Assembly (NCBI GenBank): GCA_046080125.1
Contig: JBJTTJ010000078.1
Span: 36,472 to 100,471 of the forward strand
Length of the DNA: 64,000 nucleotides
Reading direction: 5' to 3'
Source of the DNA: Cuspidothrix sp046080125
Lineage (GTDB): Bacteria > Cyanobacteriota > Cyanobacteriia > Cyanobacteriales > Nostocaceae
Shown: positions 1 to 9,117 of the stretch, one piece after another
How the letters are laid out: the number at the start of each line of letters is the position of its first letter
How positions within the stretch are numbered: position 1 is the stretch's first letter
Notes under the pieces: model-generated
Told to the model about the DNA's origin: nothing
The model's database searches: none
The model's input: the letters and a program-made list of their open reading frames with translations, nothing else
Made by a program: the position numbers and the translations under genes

Positions 1-2
1 CA

Positions 3-521
3 GATGGTTTACCCGCCTTGGCTTTGGCTGTAGAACCTCCAGAACCGGATGTAATGCAGCGTCCTCCCTTTAGCCCCCGTGAAAGTATTTTCGCTAGGGG
101 TTTAGGTTCTTATATGATCCGTATTGGGATTATTTTCGCCATTATTACAATTATCCTCATGGAGTGGGCTTATCAACATTCCCATACCCCTGGTTATCAA
201 GGAGATGTGGATACTTGGAAGACAATGGTATTTACTTCTCTATGTTTAGCGCAAATGGGTCATGCGATCGCCATTCGTTCTAATAATAGACTTACCATTG
301 AAATGAATCCTTTCTCTAATATCTTTGTCTTAGGCGCTGTGGTTGTCACTACTATTTTGCAGTTGATGTTAATTTATGTCCCACCTCTGCAAAGTTTCTT
401 CGGTACTCATGAACTGAGTCTTTCAGAGTTGGGAATTTGTATCGGCTTCAGCGCTTTAATGTTTGTCTGGATTGAGGGGGAAAAGATATTCTTCCGCTTC
501 ATGGGTAAAAAGAATGTTTGA
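3..521 (+). CDS. Cation-transporting P-type ATPase, C-terminal part (5' end outside window)
   Basis: This is the end of a P-type ATPase that pumps a cation, probably Ca2+ or a monovalent ion, across the membrane using ATP. The reading frame is open to the left edge and begins with DGLPALALAVEP, the segment that follows the hinge motif in P2-type ATPases, so the true start lies upstream. About 172 residues are visible. They contain several hydrophobic helices (for example IRIGIIFAIITIILM and IFVLGAVVVTTILQLMLIYV) that fit the Cation_ATPase_C transmembrane domain. The FTSLCLAQMGHAIAIRSN segment is typical of helix M8-M9 in this family. The catalytic DKTGT and TGES motifs are not in the window, so the ion cannot be named. 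The TGA stop ends a short charged tail (GKKNV). Confidence 0.88.
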   Translation, partial: DGLPALALAVEPPEPDVMQRPPFSPRESIFARGLGSYMIRIGIIFAIITIILMEWAYQHSHTPGYQGDVDTWKTMVFTSLCLAQMGHAIAIRSNNRLTIEMNPFSNIFVLGAVVVTTILQLMLIYVPPLQSFFGTHELSLSELGICIGFSALMFVWIEGEKIFFRFMGKKNV

Positions 522-884
522 TGGTTAATGGTTGAGGAGGTAGAAGTCAAGAAAAAACGGGTTTAGCATTGTTGACATTTCTGGACACAATCCGATTTCT
601 AAGGTCCTTATCTACTCTACCTCCAAACCTTACACTTCCAACAATTACCTACATCCTACAAGCAAAAATTTTTTATTTGCTAATCATTTCCTAGGAAAAT
701 CGAATCTGTTTGTTGAAAACTGTGGAATTTTGGTAACATTGCGATCGCCTCACATTAAAATTTTAATGGGGGTTCAATTCTCGGTCTTTCCTATTCAAGT
801 GAGTTACAAGTAGTAATAATTGAACGCAGATAAACGCAGATAACTGGACTGGAAAAGGCTATAATACTAATTAGGATGGCTATT
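522..884. other. Intergenic region with repeat and possible promoter
   Basis: This 363-base stretch holds no convincing gene. It carries one HIP1-type site (GCGATCGC near 741) and a short tandem of AACGCAGATA units at 821-844, one of several such copies in the window. A good minus-10 box, TATAAT at 860-865, sits just before the small gene that starts at 885. A matching minus-35 box was not obvious. Confidence 0.5.
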
Positions 885-1319
885 ATGGGTGAATCTAAAC
901 GCAGAAAACAGCAAGACCCCAACTATGGAAAAGTTAAAAACCCTGTCAAAAAGCTCATGAAAGTTTTTTGCCCATTTTTTGAGGATTACGATAATTTATC
1001 TCATCTCGATGCTGATGGCATATCTTTAATGATCGCTAAGGAAGGTCACAAAGAAACGGGATTGAGAGGGATAATTGTTAGAGGATATCTGGCTGAACAT
1101 TTAGTAAAAGATTATCCGAATGAATCTGAACTGGTACAAGCATTCAAACAACATGGCAATATTTATGTGACTTCAACATTAGCCTTAGCTTATTTGGAGA
1201 ATGGCATAAATAAAGAGGAAAATATGAGAAATTTTGATACCTATAACCCATTAAATCAATTTATCCGTCTTGAAAGTAATTCTCAAGATTACCAGTTGGA
1301 TATGGTAACAGAATCTTAA
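885..1319 (+). CDS. Conserved hypothetical protein with MGESKRRK N-terminus
   Basis: This encodes a soluble protein of 144 residues with no function I can assign. The N-terminus (MGESKRRKQQDPNYGK) is strongly basic and resembles the opening of many short cyanobacterial proteins of unknown role. The rest is mixed alpha/beta in character with no membrane segment, signal peptide or recognised catalytic motif. An ATG at 876 is also in frame. I prefer 885 because AGGATGG at 872-878 is placed as a ribosome-binding site for it and because the family opening begins there. The TATAAT at 860-865 would place transcription start almost on the 876 ATG. The gene lies 97 bases before recF and may be cotranscribed with it. 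Confidence 0.6.
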   Translation: MGESKRRKQQDPNYGKVKNPVKKLMKVFCPFFEDYDNLSHLDADGISLMIAKEGHKETGLRGIIVRGYLAEHLVKDYPNESELVQAFKQHGNIYVTSTLALAYLENGINKEENMRNFDTYNPLNQFIRLESNSQDYQLDMVTES

Positions 1320-1416
1320 ACAGAAATCACCAATAGATCCCGGAGTTCTAAAAATAATTTTCTCATCTCAAGAATAACTTATTATGGAAGTCGGGGATCT
1401 GGATTCGGAAGCAATT

Positions 1417-2538
1417 ATGTACCTGAAAAGTATACACCTCAACCAATTTCGTAATTACCAAAATCAAAAGTTGGAATTTAATGCAGCTAAAACAATTTTA
1501 GTTGGCAACAATGCCCAAGGAAAATCCAATTTACTGGAGGCCGTGGAGTTATTAGCAACATTACGATCGCACCGGATGGCACGCGATTGTGATTTAATTA
1601 AGGATGGTGAGTCCATCTGCCAAATTAATGCCACTTTAAATCGCGTTCATAGTCATAGCGATTTAACTCTCACACTGCGTCGTCAAGGACGGCGGACTGT
1701 GGCTATCAATGGGCAAATAATCCCCAGACAAATGGACTTTCTGGGCGTTCTTAATGCGGTGGAGTTTTCTAGTTTGGATTTAGAATTGGTACGTGGTAGT
1801 CCTCAAGGTCGTCGCACCTGGTTAGATACATTATTAATCCAATTAGAACCAGTCTATGCTCACATTTTACATCAATATCACCAAGTTTTACGTCAACGCA
1901 ATGCTTTTTTAAAACACTATGTCAATACCACGGAAAAATCTCTACAATCACAATTAGCTATCTGGGATGCACAATTAGTAAATGCGGGGATGAGAGTAAT
2001 TATGAGGAGAGATAGAGCTATTCAACGATTAGCTCTCATAGCTTCTACATGGCACTCTAGTATCAGTGGAGCATCCGAAGCACTGCAAATAAATTATCTT
2101 CCTAATGTTCCCTGGGAAAAAACCTCAAATCAAGAATTACAATCAGCTTTTTTTGCTAAACTACAACAACGAGCGACCGCAGAACTACATCGAGGCATAA
2201 CTTTAGTTGGACCCCACCGAGATGAAATAGAATTAATTATTAATCAAACTCCCGCCCGTCAATATGGTTCCCAAGGTCAACAAAGAACTTTAGTTTTAGC
2301 TTTAAAACTAGCTGAATTACAATTAATTGAAGAAGTAGTCAATGAACCCCCTTTATTATTATTAGATGATGTCTTGGCGGAATTAGATCCATTTAGGCAA
2401 AATCAATTACTTGATGCTATTCAAGAGCGATTTCAAACTTTAATCACCACCACTCATTTAAGTGCTTTTGATGCTCAGTGGTTAAAATATTCCCAAATTT
2501 TATATGTAAATTCAGGACAAATATCAAAAAGTGGATAA
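1417..2538 (+). CDS. recF: DNA replication and repair protein RecF
   Basis: RecF is an SMC-like ATPase that binds gapped DNA and, with RecO and RecR, helps load RecA during recombinational repair. The protein has the Walker A motif GNNAQGKSNLLEA near the N-terminus, the GPHRDEI segment in the C-terminal third and the LLLLDDVLAELD Walker B/D-loop, all in the usual order. The chosen ATG gives MYLKSIHLNQFRNY, the standard RecF opening. An in-frame ATG at 1384 would add eleven residues that do not fit the family. The length of 373 residues is normal. The stop overlaps the GTG start of the next gene by eight bases, implying coupled translation. Confidence 0.96.
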   Translation: MYLKSIHLNQFRNYQNQKLEFNAAKTILVGNNAQGKSNLLEAVELLATLRSHRMARDCDLIKDGESICQINATLNRVHSHSDLTLTLRRQGRRTVAINGQIIPRQMDFLGVLNAVEFSSLDLELVRGSPQGRRTWLDTLLIQLEPVYAHILHQYHQVLRQRNAFLKHYVNTTEKSLQSQLAIWDAQLVNAGMRVIMRRDRAIQRLALIASTWHSSISGASEALQINYLPNVPWEKTSNQELQSAFFAKLQQRATAELHRGITLVGPHRDEIELIINQTPARQYGSQGQQRTLVLALKLAELQLIEEVVNEPPLLLLDDVLAELDPFRQNQLLDAIQERFQTLITTTHLSAFDAQWLKYSQILYVNSGQISKSG

Positions 2539-4867
2539 ACTCTATTGGCTTGACCAAATTAAACTACAAGACTACGCCCAGGTTGGCTTTGAGGCGTTTT
2601 ATCTAAGCAAAATAAAGCAGCGAGGCTATCCTGTTTTACCGGGTTTTGTAGTAGGGGCTAATGTTTTACGGCAATTTCTAGAAAATCTCCATAGTTCAGA
2701 GTCATTAATTACGGATTTACCTCATTCTTCTTTACATTTAGATGTAAGTAATTGGCGACAACTTCAGCAGGTAGCTGGCCGCTTGCGTCAGGAAGTTATC
2801 TCGACGGGAATACCATCTGATTGGGTGCGGACTATTTTTGAAACGGCCAGACAATGGAAAAGTAAAAGTTTAATTTTGCGCCCAAGTCTGGCAATATCAG
2901 CTAACCAGGAGAAGAAAAATGTCTCTGGGTTATTGGAGTCGGTATTTTGTCGCTGTGAAGAAGAAGAAATTGAGACGGGTTTAAAGCAGTTGTGGAGTCA
3001 GTTATTTCGAGCCAGAAGTTTAGTATATTGGCAAAGTGTGGGTATTGACTTGCCAAAAATTAATTTAGGGGTATTAGTACAACCAGTGGAAAATGCGATC
3101 GCCTCTGGTATCCTGAATACTAACCCTGGAGCATGGGATATTGAATCTACTTGGGGCGATTGTTTAGCTATTACCAATGGCGAGGTATTACCAGATATTT
3201 ACTATCTAGAGGCAAAAACTGGGGTAGTAACAGAACGGCAATTGGGTAATAAAATGTTAGCCTATGGTTTGGGTGATGGAATTTCTTTTTCTGGTGAACA
3301 ATTACAGCCAACATTAAATAATAATTGTTTATTGCCTTATCTACTAACAGAATCTCAACAACAGGAATACGCTTTACCAGAAGCATATTTACAAGAGTTA
3401 ATTAATTTAGGGAATCAATTAGTTAGTGAATTAGGTACAACTTTAACAATGAAGTGGACAATTAGTGAAGCATCTGGGGCTGAAAATCTAACATCTAAAG
3501 TCTACATTACAGAAGTGATTGTTCCTGTATCTGCAAACAAAAGTATTCAGTTTATTCAAGGTTTTGGGGCTGCTAGAGGTAAAATTATTGCTAATGCCTA
3601 TATCTTAAATTCACCACAAAAACCTACAGAAGTCCCCACAGGAGTAATTATTGTTGCACCAGTTGTTACTCCTGATTGGTTGCCTTTATTACAGGATGTC
3701 CTGGGAATTATTACGGAAAAAGGGGGACTAACTAGCCACGGAGCGATTTTGGCCAGAGAGTTAGGTATTCCTGCGGTGGTGGGTGCGACTGGTGCAACGA
3801 CGATTTTACAAGCAGGTGAAAAATTACTACTGGATGGAGATAGGGGAGAGGTATATCGCTTTACACAAGATGGTGACAAGTTTCCTAGTCAAGAGATAGA
3901 AAAATTAGTCAACCAGGAAAAAATTGCCCATTATCAGCCTACAAGTTTACCAATAATCGGGACTAAATTATTAATAAATTTAAGTCAACCACGATTAATT
4001 GAGCAAGCACAAGGTTTACCTATTGATGGGGTGGGATTATTACGTTCAGAATTAATGATGTTAAATATTCTAGAAGGTAAACACCCAAAACAATGGTTAT
4101 TAGCAGGAAAAAAGGCGGAATTATTGGAGTTATTAGCGGGACAGATTATTCAATTTGTCCATGCTTTTTCGCCTAAACCTATTTTTTATCGCTCTTTAGA
4201 TTGGCGTTTTCATGATTTACCATCACTATCTAAAGATAACTCAAAATATTCATCTCCTTTTGGGGTGACAGGTATTATCAATTATATGGAAAATCCAGAG
4301 GTATTTGAATTAGAATTACAAGCTTTAGCCATAGTGCAATCATCGGGTTACAAAAATCTGAATTTGCTTTTACCTTTTGTCCGTACTGTGGAAGAATTTA
4401 TATTTTGTCGTCAAAAAGTTGAACAAGCTGGGTTAACACAAATATCCCAGTTTCAATTATGGATTATGGCAGAAGTTCCCAGTATTCTATTTCTATTACC
4501 TGAATATATTAAAGCCGGTGTGGCAGGAATTTCTATTGGTACGAATGATTTAACTCAATTAATATTAGGTCTAGATCGGGATCAGGGAAAATTTGTGGTA
4601 GGTGCAAAATATTTGGATGCAAATCATCCAGCAGTAATGGGTGCAATATCTCAATTAATTAAAATGGCTAAAGATGGAGGTATTCCCTGTTCTATCTGTG
4701 GTCAAGCTCCCGTACTTTATCCAGAAATAATTGATAAATTAATAGAATGGGGAATTACTTCTATTTCTGTAGAACCGGAAACTGTAGAAAGGACTTATCA
4801 AGCGATCGCTCGTGCTGAACAAAGGTTAATTTTAGCAGCAGCACGGAAGCAACTGGGAAATTTATAA
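2531..4867 (+). CDS. PEP synthase / PPDK-like phosphotransferase
   Basis: This 778-residue protein belongs to the pyruvate, phosphate dikinase / PEP synthase superfamily. The mobile phosphohistidine domain is clear: GGLTSHGAILARELGIPAVVG carries the TSH histidine at about residue 403. The C-terminal TIM barrel has GTNDLTQLILGLDRD and the ICGQAP cysteine at about residue 723, so PEP/pyruvate chemistry looks possible. The N-terminal nucleotide-binding half is poorly conserved: the GYPVLPGFVV opening is present, but the usual VRSSA..E..SFAGQ region is replaced by LILRPSLAIS followed by divergent sequence. A regulatory or specialised role is therefore as likely as true PEP synthase. The GTG start overlaps the end of recF, a coupling with no obvious functional logic. 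Confidence 0.82.
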   Translation: MDKLYWLDQIKLQDYAQVGFEAFYLSKIKQRGYPVLPGFVVGANVLRQFLENLHSSESLITDLPHSSLHLDVSNWRQLQQVAGRLRQEVISTGIPSDWVRTIFETARQWKSKSLILRPSLAISANQEKKNVSGLLESVFCRCEEEEIETGLKQLWSQLFRARSLVYWQSVGIDLPKINLGVLVQPVENAIASGILNTNPGAWDIESTWGDCLAITNGEVLPDIYYLEAKTGVVTERQLGNKMLAYGLGDGISFSGEQLQPTLNNNCLLPYLLTESQQQEYALPEAYLQELINLGNQLVSELGTTLTMKWTISEASGAENLTSKVYITEVIVPVSANKSIQFIQGFGAARGKIIANAYILNSPQKPTEVPTGVIIVAPVVTPDWLPLLQDVLGIITEKGGLTSHGAILARELGIPAVVGATGATTILQAGEKLLLDGDRGEVYRFTQDGDKFPSQEIEKLVNQEKIAHYQPTSLPIIGTKLLINLSQPRLIEQAQGLPIDGVGLLRSELMMLNILEGKHPKQWLLAGKKAELLELLAGQIIQFVHAFSPKPIFYRSLDWRFHDLPSLSKDNSKYSSPFGVTGIINYMENPEVFELELQALAIVQSSGYKNLNLLLPFVRTVEEFIFCRQKVEQAGLTQISQFQLWIMAEVPSILFLLPEYIKAGVAGISIGTNDLTQLILGLDRDQGKFVVGAKYLDANHPAVMGAISQLIKMAKDGGIPCSICGQAPVLYPEIIDKLIEWGITSISVEPETVERTYQAIARAEQRLILAAARKQLGNL

Positions 4868-4935
4868 ATTTTTCTAATTGCTGATTAAGAACATAAACAA
4901 CTATTATAGATCATAATTAATTCACAGGTAAGTAA

Positions 4936-7900
4936 ATGTCACTATCACAATTCCAGCAACACATTACTCAGTTAATTACAACCGCAGAAACTATGCTAGG
5001 TTCACCACGTAGTGGTAAACCAGAAGAAAATACTAAAAATAGTCTCATTGTCCCTGTTTTAGATGCTCTGGGTTATACTTCAGAATACCGGACTTTAGAA
5101 GGTGCAATTCGTAGTTTAATTGGTACTACTACATGGGTAGATTATTTGCTGCGTAATGAAGTTGGAAAACATCCAAAATTGCTCTTTGAAGCTAAAAGTT
5201 TATGGGATAAAAATATCTGGGAAGCTAATGAAAAACAAGTATTAGATTATATCAGAAATTATAGTTTAGATATTGGTACACAAGACCCTGTTTTGTGGAT
5301 TATTTTATCTAATTTTCGAGAATGGCATATTTTAAGATTACAGGATCGTCAACCTTTTTGGTCTTTTACTATGGAGGATCTGAAAAATGATTCTGAACTG
5401 GTAACTAGATTATACAATTGTTTAGGTCGGGAAAATTTATCTAGTAATCGTTTAGAAGCTTTTTATAGTGAAAAATCCAGAGAAGAATTAGGTGTAAAAT
5501 TTCTAGCAGATTTAAAAATTTGGCGAATTATTATTGCTAATGGTATTAAAAAATCTCACCCTGATTTAAGTTTAGATCAAATTCGTGAAGCTGCCCAAAT
5601 TATTTTAAATCGGTTTCTCTTAATCAGACTTTTAGAAACATTTAGCCGAGAAATGCCATTTAATTATCTCGGTAGAGTTTATCACAACTGGCAACAAACT
5701 TTCCCTGATTTACCTTTTATTGAAGAATTAAGACGTGCTTTTCGTCATACATGGGTGGGATATAACACGGAATTATTTCAACCTTCCTGGATTGATGAAT
5801 TAACCATTGATGTTGAATATTTAGAATCAATTATTGTGATTAATGCAGTTCCTCAACAGGGAATACTTTATTCTATTACAGGAACATTAGCTAATTATCG
5901 TTCAATTTACAACTATGATTTTACAACCTTAACTCAGGACATCTTAGGTACTGCTTATGAACAATTTTTGGCTCATCAATTAATGTTAGAAAATGATATT
6001 ATTCAAATATTAGAAAACCAAAAAACTCGCAAAAAAGAAGGTATTTTCTATACTCCTAATTATATACTCAGTCGGATTGTTCAGGAAACTTTACAACCTT
6101 TAGTAAAACCGAAAATTGATCAAGCAATTGAATTACTAGCAGCAGGTGAATTACAACAAGCTTATTTAGTAGCAACTTCGGTTTTAGAAATTACAGTGCT
6201 TGATCCTGCTTGTGGTTCAGGTTCATTTTTATTAGGTGCATTTGATTATTTATTAACAGAAATTAAACGTTATAACCTAGCTTGTCAAAATGCCAAAATA
6301 CCCACAAATTTTGATTTATTTAGTCATATAGCACCCCAACCAATTATTAATCCTGAAGAACAAATTTTAGTAAAAATGCTGCATGGAGTAGATCGAGATC
6401 CTCAAGCAGTTTTATTAGCAAAATTATCATTATGGACTAGGTTATTACGTGCGCGTCCAGGTGAATATGGTAGACGCAATGGTTCTATTTATTCCCATCT
6501 CCCTGCACTAACTTTAAATATTCGTGTTGGTGATAGTTTGGTTCATAGTCCTGCTAATTTACAACCTTTTGCAACCCAATTAGCAATAGTCGCAGATTTG
6601 GCTAAAATTGCTAGAGATACTACTCAAACGGAAATAGAAAGAAATCAAGCGGTTAGTAATTTAGAAACTGGAATTACAGCAATTAATCAAGAAATTAATC
6701 CGGTTTTAACTGCTTTTTTTGCTAGTGATGAAAGTATCAATTCTGTAGTTAATTTAATTAAAAATCGAGATGCTGACGATAACGAGATAGAAGCAATTAG
6801 AAAGTTAATAATACAAGCAACTAATTCTGATCAAAGTCTAGAAAATTGGACTAAGGGAGAATTAGTAAGAGTCAAATCTGAATTAATGACTTTATCAACT
6901 GCGGTTGAGGAAGTCGTAATCAAAAAACCATTTAATTGGGAATTGGAATTTCCCCATATTTTTGATCCTAGATTACCAAAATCAGCAAGAGGATTTTCTG
7001 CAATAATTGGTAATCCTCCTTATTTTAATGTTGATGCTACCTTTGGTAGAGGTGCATTGGAATTAAAATGGTTAAAATTTGCTTATTCTGATATTTATAC
7101 TGATAAAACAGATATTTTATTTTATTTCTTCCGTCAGGGTTTTGATATTTTACAGGAAGATGGTTATTTAAGTTTTATCATTTCTCGTTCTTTTATTCAA
7201 GGTGATAAATCTAGAAGTTTACGAGAATTTATTTGTAAAAACACTAAAATACTCAACATCATTGATTTTTTAGGACATCAAGTTTTTCAAGCGGGAATTG
7301 CTACTTGTATTATGCAATTGCAAAGGAAAAATCCTCAACCAGAAGATAGTTTTACTACTTTTTATGTTCTGGATTTGGATATTGTGAAAAATACTTTTAA
7401 CACTGATGATGATTGTTTAAATTTAACTCATGGTGTCACTCAAGTAGATATTACACAATCTAATTTAGATGATAATCGTTGGCAAATTTCACCCTATAGT
7501 CATATTTTTCAAAGAATTGATAATCAAGGAGTGAAATTAAGAGAATTATCTGAATGTGATCTAGTGGAGCAGGGTATTCAAACAGGAGAAAATAAGATTT
7601 TTGCACCTGAGCAGGGTTTTCTATCTAGCTTTCCCAACGAAAAACTATACCAAATAGTCAAAAATTCTGGAATTTTAGCCTATGGGTTTATACCGGATAA
7701 TTCCCAACTATTATATATTGAAAGTAGTGAAAATTTTGAAGATTTATCAATAGCAATTCAAAAGTATTTACTAGCAAATAGAAATAAGCTAGAAAGCAGA
7801 GCAGCTTATAAAGAAGGAAGTTGTGAATGGTATGCTTTACAGAGATCAAGACAGAAAGATCAACACTCTCATTTTCGACCTAAAATTTTATGTCCATATC

Positions 7901-8847
7901 GTGCTACCAGTAATAGATTTAGTGTTGATTTAGCCGGTAATTTAGCAGGTTTAACAGACACCACAGCTATATTCTTACGAGATATATATTGTTATAATCC
8001 AGAGGATTTAAAACTTGATAAACTATACGCTTTGGTTGCTTTACTTAATTCTAAAGTTCTAGAATTTCGTTATACTGCATTAGGTGGACTTGGCAAATTA
8101 ACAGGTAAGGGAACGTTTGAATATTTTGAAAATCAAGTTGGTGATTTACCAATTCCCCAATTTAATGATGACACCAACTCTGATTATCAAGAATTAGCTC
8201 AATTAAGTCGTGAAGCGCATGAAATTTGGCAAAATCGCTATCAAATTATCACGACTTATGAAGATAAAGCTGCGAAAATTCCCAGTAAGGAAGTATCATT
8301 AAATGAATATCACAAATTATCTAGTGATTATGCTGTTGATATTGAATGGGAAAGTTCTCATGCTAATGAAGAAGGACATTTATTAGCATTAAAAATTGAA
8401 CCAACTGCAAATGGATATATAATGTGGGGGGAAGTAACTGATGATGAAGATTGGAAAGAAGGTGATAGAAAATGGATAGAAATAGCTAATGTGAATATTC
8501 GCAACCCCTATTTACGGAGATATATGTTAGCAAGATTGATTTATTTAACTGAATTTGATGCATCTTTCCGTCGCAAACAAAAATTATCACGGGAAATAGG
8601 AAACTTAGTGAATATTGCTTTTGAAGTTATTAAAGTTAAGAGATATGATCAAGATAGATTTAGTAATCTTCGCACTTTAGAAGTTATTGCAAATAGAGTT
8701 ATCCAGGAAGTAAGTAGAGCAGATTTAGAAACAGTTTTACTGAGACAAATAGAAATTAGAAATCAAATTGATCAAATTGCCTATCGAATGTATAAAGTAG
8801 AAGAATATGTAAATATAATTGAACAAGCGTTAAAAATTGTTCTGTAA
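4936..8847 (+). CDS. Type IIG restriction endonuclease-methyltransferase
   Basis: This 1303-residue single-chain enzyme is predicted to both cut DNA and methylate adenine at its own recognition site. An N-terminal PD-(D/E)XK-like nuclease is suggested by D69 in WVDYLL and E85-x-K87 in LLFEAK. A helical connector follows. The N6-adenine methyltransferase domain has motif I DPACGSG (423-429) and motif IV NPPY (693-696). The segment after about 850 resembles the TaqI-type target recognition domain, with ITTYEDKAAKIPSKEV before a final helical tail. No separate specificity gene lies next to it, as expected for type IIG/Eco57I-like systems. Codon use is AT-rich but similar to its neighbours. The recognition sequence cannot be read from the protein by eye. 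A BREX PglX-type enzyme is excluded by the absence of other BREX genes. Confidence 0.88.
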   Translation: MSLSQFQQHITQLITTAETMLGSPRSGKPEENTKNSLIVPVLDALGYTSEYRTLEGAIRSLIGTTTWVDYLLRNEVGKHPKLLFEAKSLWDKNIWEANEKQVLDYIRNYSLDIGTQDPVLWIILSNFREWHILRLQDRQPFWSFTMEDLKNDSELVTRLYNCLGRENLSSNRLEAFYSEKSREELGVKFLADLKIWRIIIANGIKKSHPDLSLDQIREAAQIILNRFLLIRLLETFSREMPFNYLGRVYHNWQQTFPDLPFIEELRRAFRHTWVGYNTELFQPSWIDELTIDVEYLESIIVINAVPQQGILYSITGTLANYRSIYNYDFTTLTQDILGTAYEQFLAHQLMLENDIIQILENQKTRKKEGIFYTPNYILSRIVQETLQPLVKPKIDQAIELLAAGELQQAYLVATSVLEITVLDPACGSGSFLLGAFDYLLTEIKRYNLACQNAKIPTNFDLFSHIAPQPIINPEEQILVKMLHGVDRDPQAVLLAKLSLWTRLLRARPGEYGRRNGSIYSHLPALTLNIRVGDSLVHSPANLQPFATQLAIVADLAKIARDTTQTEIERNQAVSNLETGITAINQEINPVLTAFFASDESINSVVNLIKNRDADDNEIEAIRKLIIQATNSDQSLENWTKGELVRVKSELMTLSTAVEEVVIKKPFNWELEFPHIFDPRLPKSARGFSAIIGNPPYFNVDATFGRGALELKWLKFAYSDIYTDKTDILFYFFRQGFDILQEDGYLSFIISRSFIQGDKSRSLREFICKNTKILNIIDFLGHQVFQAGIATCIMQLQRKNPQPEDSFTTFYVLDLDIVKNTFNTDDDCLNLTHGVTQVDITQSNLDDNRWQISPYSHIFQRIDNQGVKLRELSECDLVEQGIQTGENKIFAPEQGFLSSFPNEKLYQIVKNSGILAYGFIPDNSQLLYIESSENFEDLSIAIQKYLLANRNKLESRAAYKEGSCEWYALQRSRQKDQHSHFRPKILCPYRATSNRFSVDLAGNLAGLTDTTAIFLRDIYCYNPEDLKLDKLYALVALLNSKVLEFRYTALGGLGKLTGKGTFEYFENQVGDLPIPQFNDDTNSDYQELAQLSREAHEIWQNRYQIITTYEDKAAKIPSKEVSLNEYHKLSSDYAVDIEWESSHANEEGHLLALKIEPTANGYIMWGEVTDDEDWKEGDRKWIEIANVNIRNPYLRRYMLARLIYLTEFDASFRRKQKLSREIGNLVNIAFEVIKVKRYDQDRFSNLRTLEVIANRVIQEVSRADLETVLLRQIEIRNQIDQIAYRMYKVEEYVNIIEQALKIVL

Positions 8848-9117
8848 TTTTAAGTAACTATAGTTTGGTGGATAGTCAGCGTGAAGTACAAAATCATCTG
8901 CGTCTATCTGCGTCCATCTGCGTTTTATTATCACTAAATGTCTTTTCAAAATTACATAAAGCGTAACCTGAAATCCTTGTAGGGAAAATTCATGAATTGT
9001 CCCTACCGTAATTTTCACCAGATGTCTACTGTTTGTACCTCACTTGAGTAGTAAAGTTCCGAAAGGAGGAATAAATTCCTCACTACCAACTTTTAATTAT
9101 TCAGTCTGTTCTACTTA
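8848..9117. repeat. Intergenic region with ATCTGCGTYY tandem repeat
   Basis: No gene was seen here. At 8882-8925 three near-identical decamers (ATCTGCGTCT, ATCTGCGTCC, ATCTGCGTTT) follow a GAAGTACAAAATC lead. The same lead-plus-decamer block recurs at 54922-54970 and, inverted, at 57884-57920, with shorter copies at 821-844 and 31825-31857. The block is non-coding and dispersed. Confidence 0.75.

Noticed and set aside
8882..8925. Decamer runs considered as CRISPR-like or iterons of an origin
   Set aside because: Units are head to tail without spacers, and copies are scattered through the window in both orientations with no replication gene or DnaA box cluster next to them.
8830..9018. 62-codon minus-strand frame over the decamer repeat
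   Set aside because: Its sequence (RRWTQIDADDF) is just the translation of the repeat, and similar frames arise at the other repeat copies.
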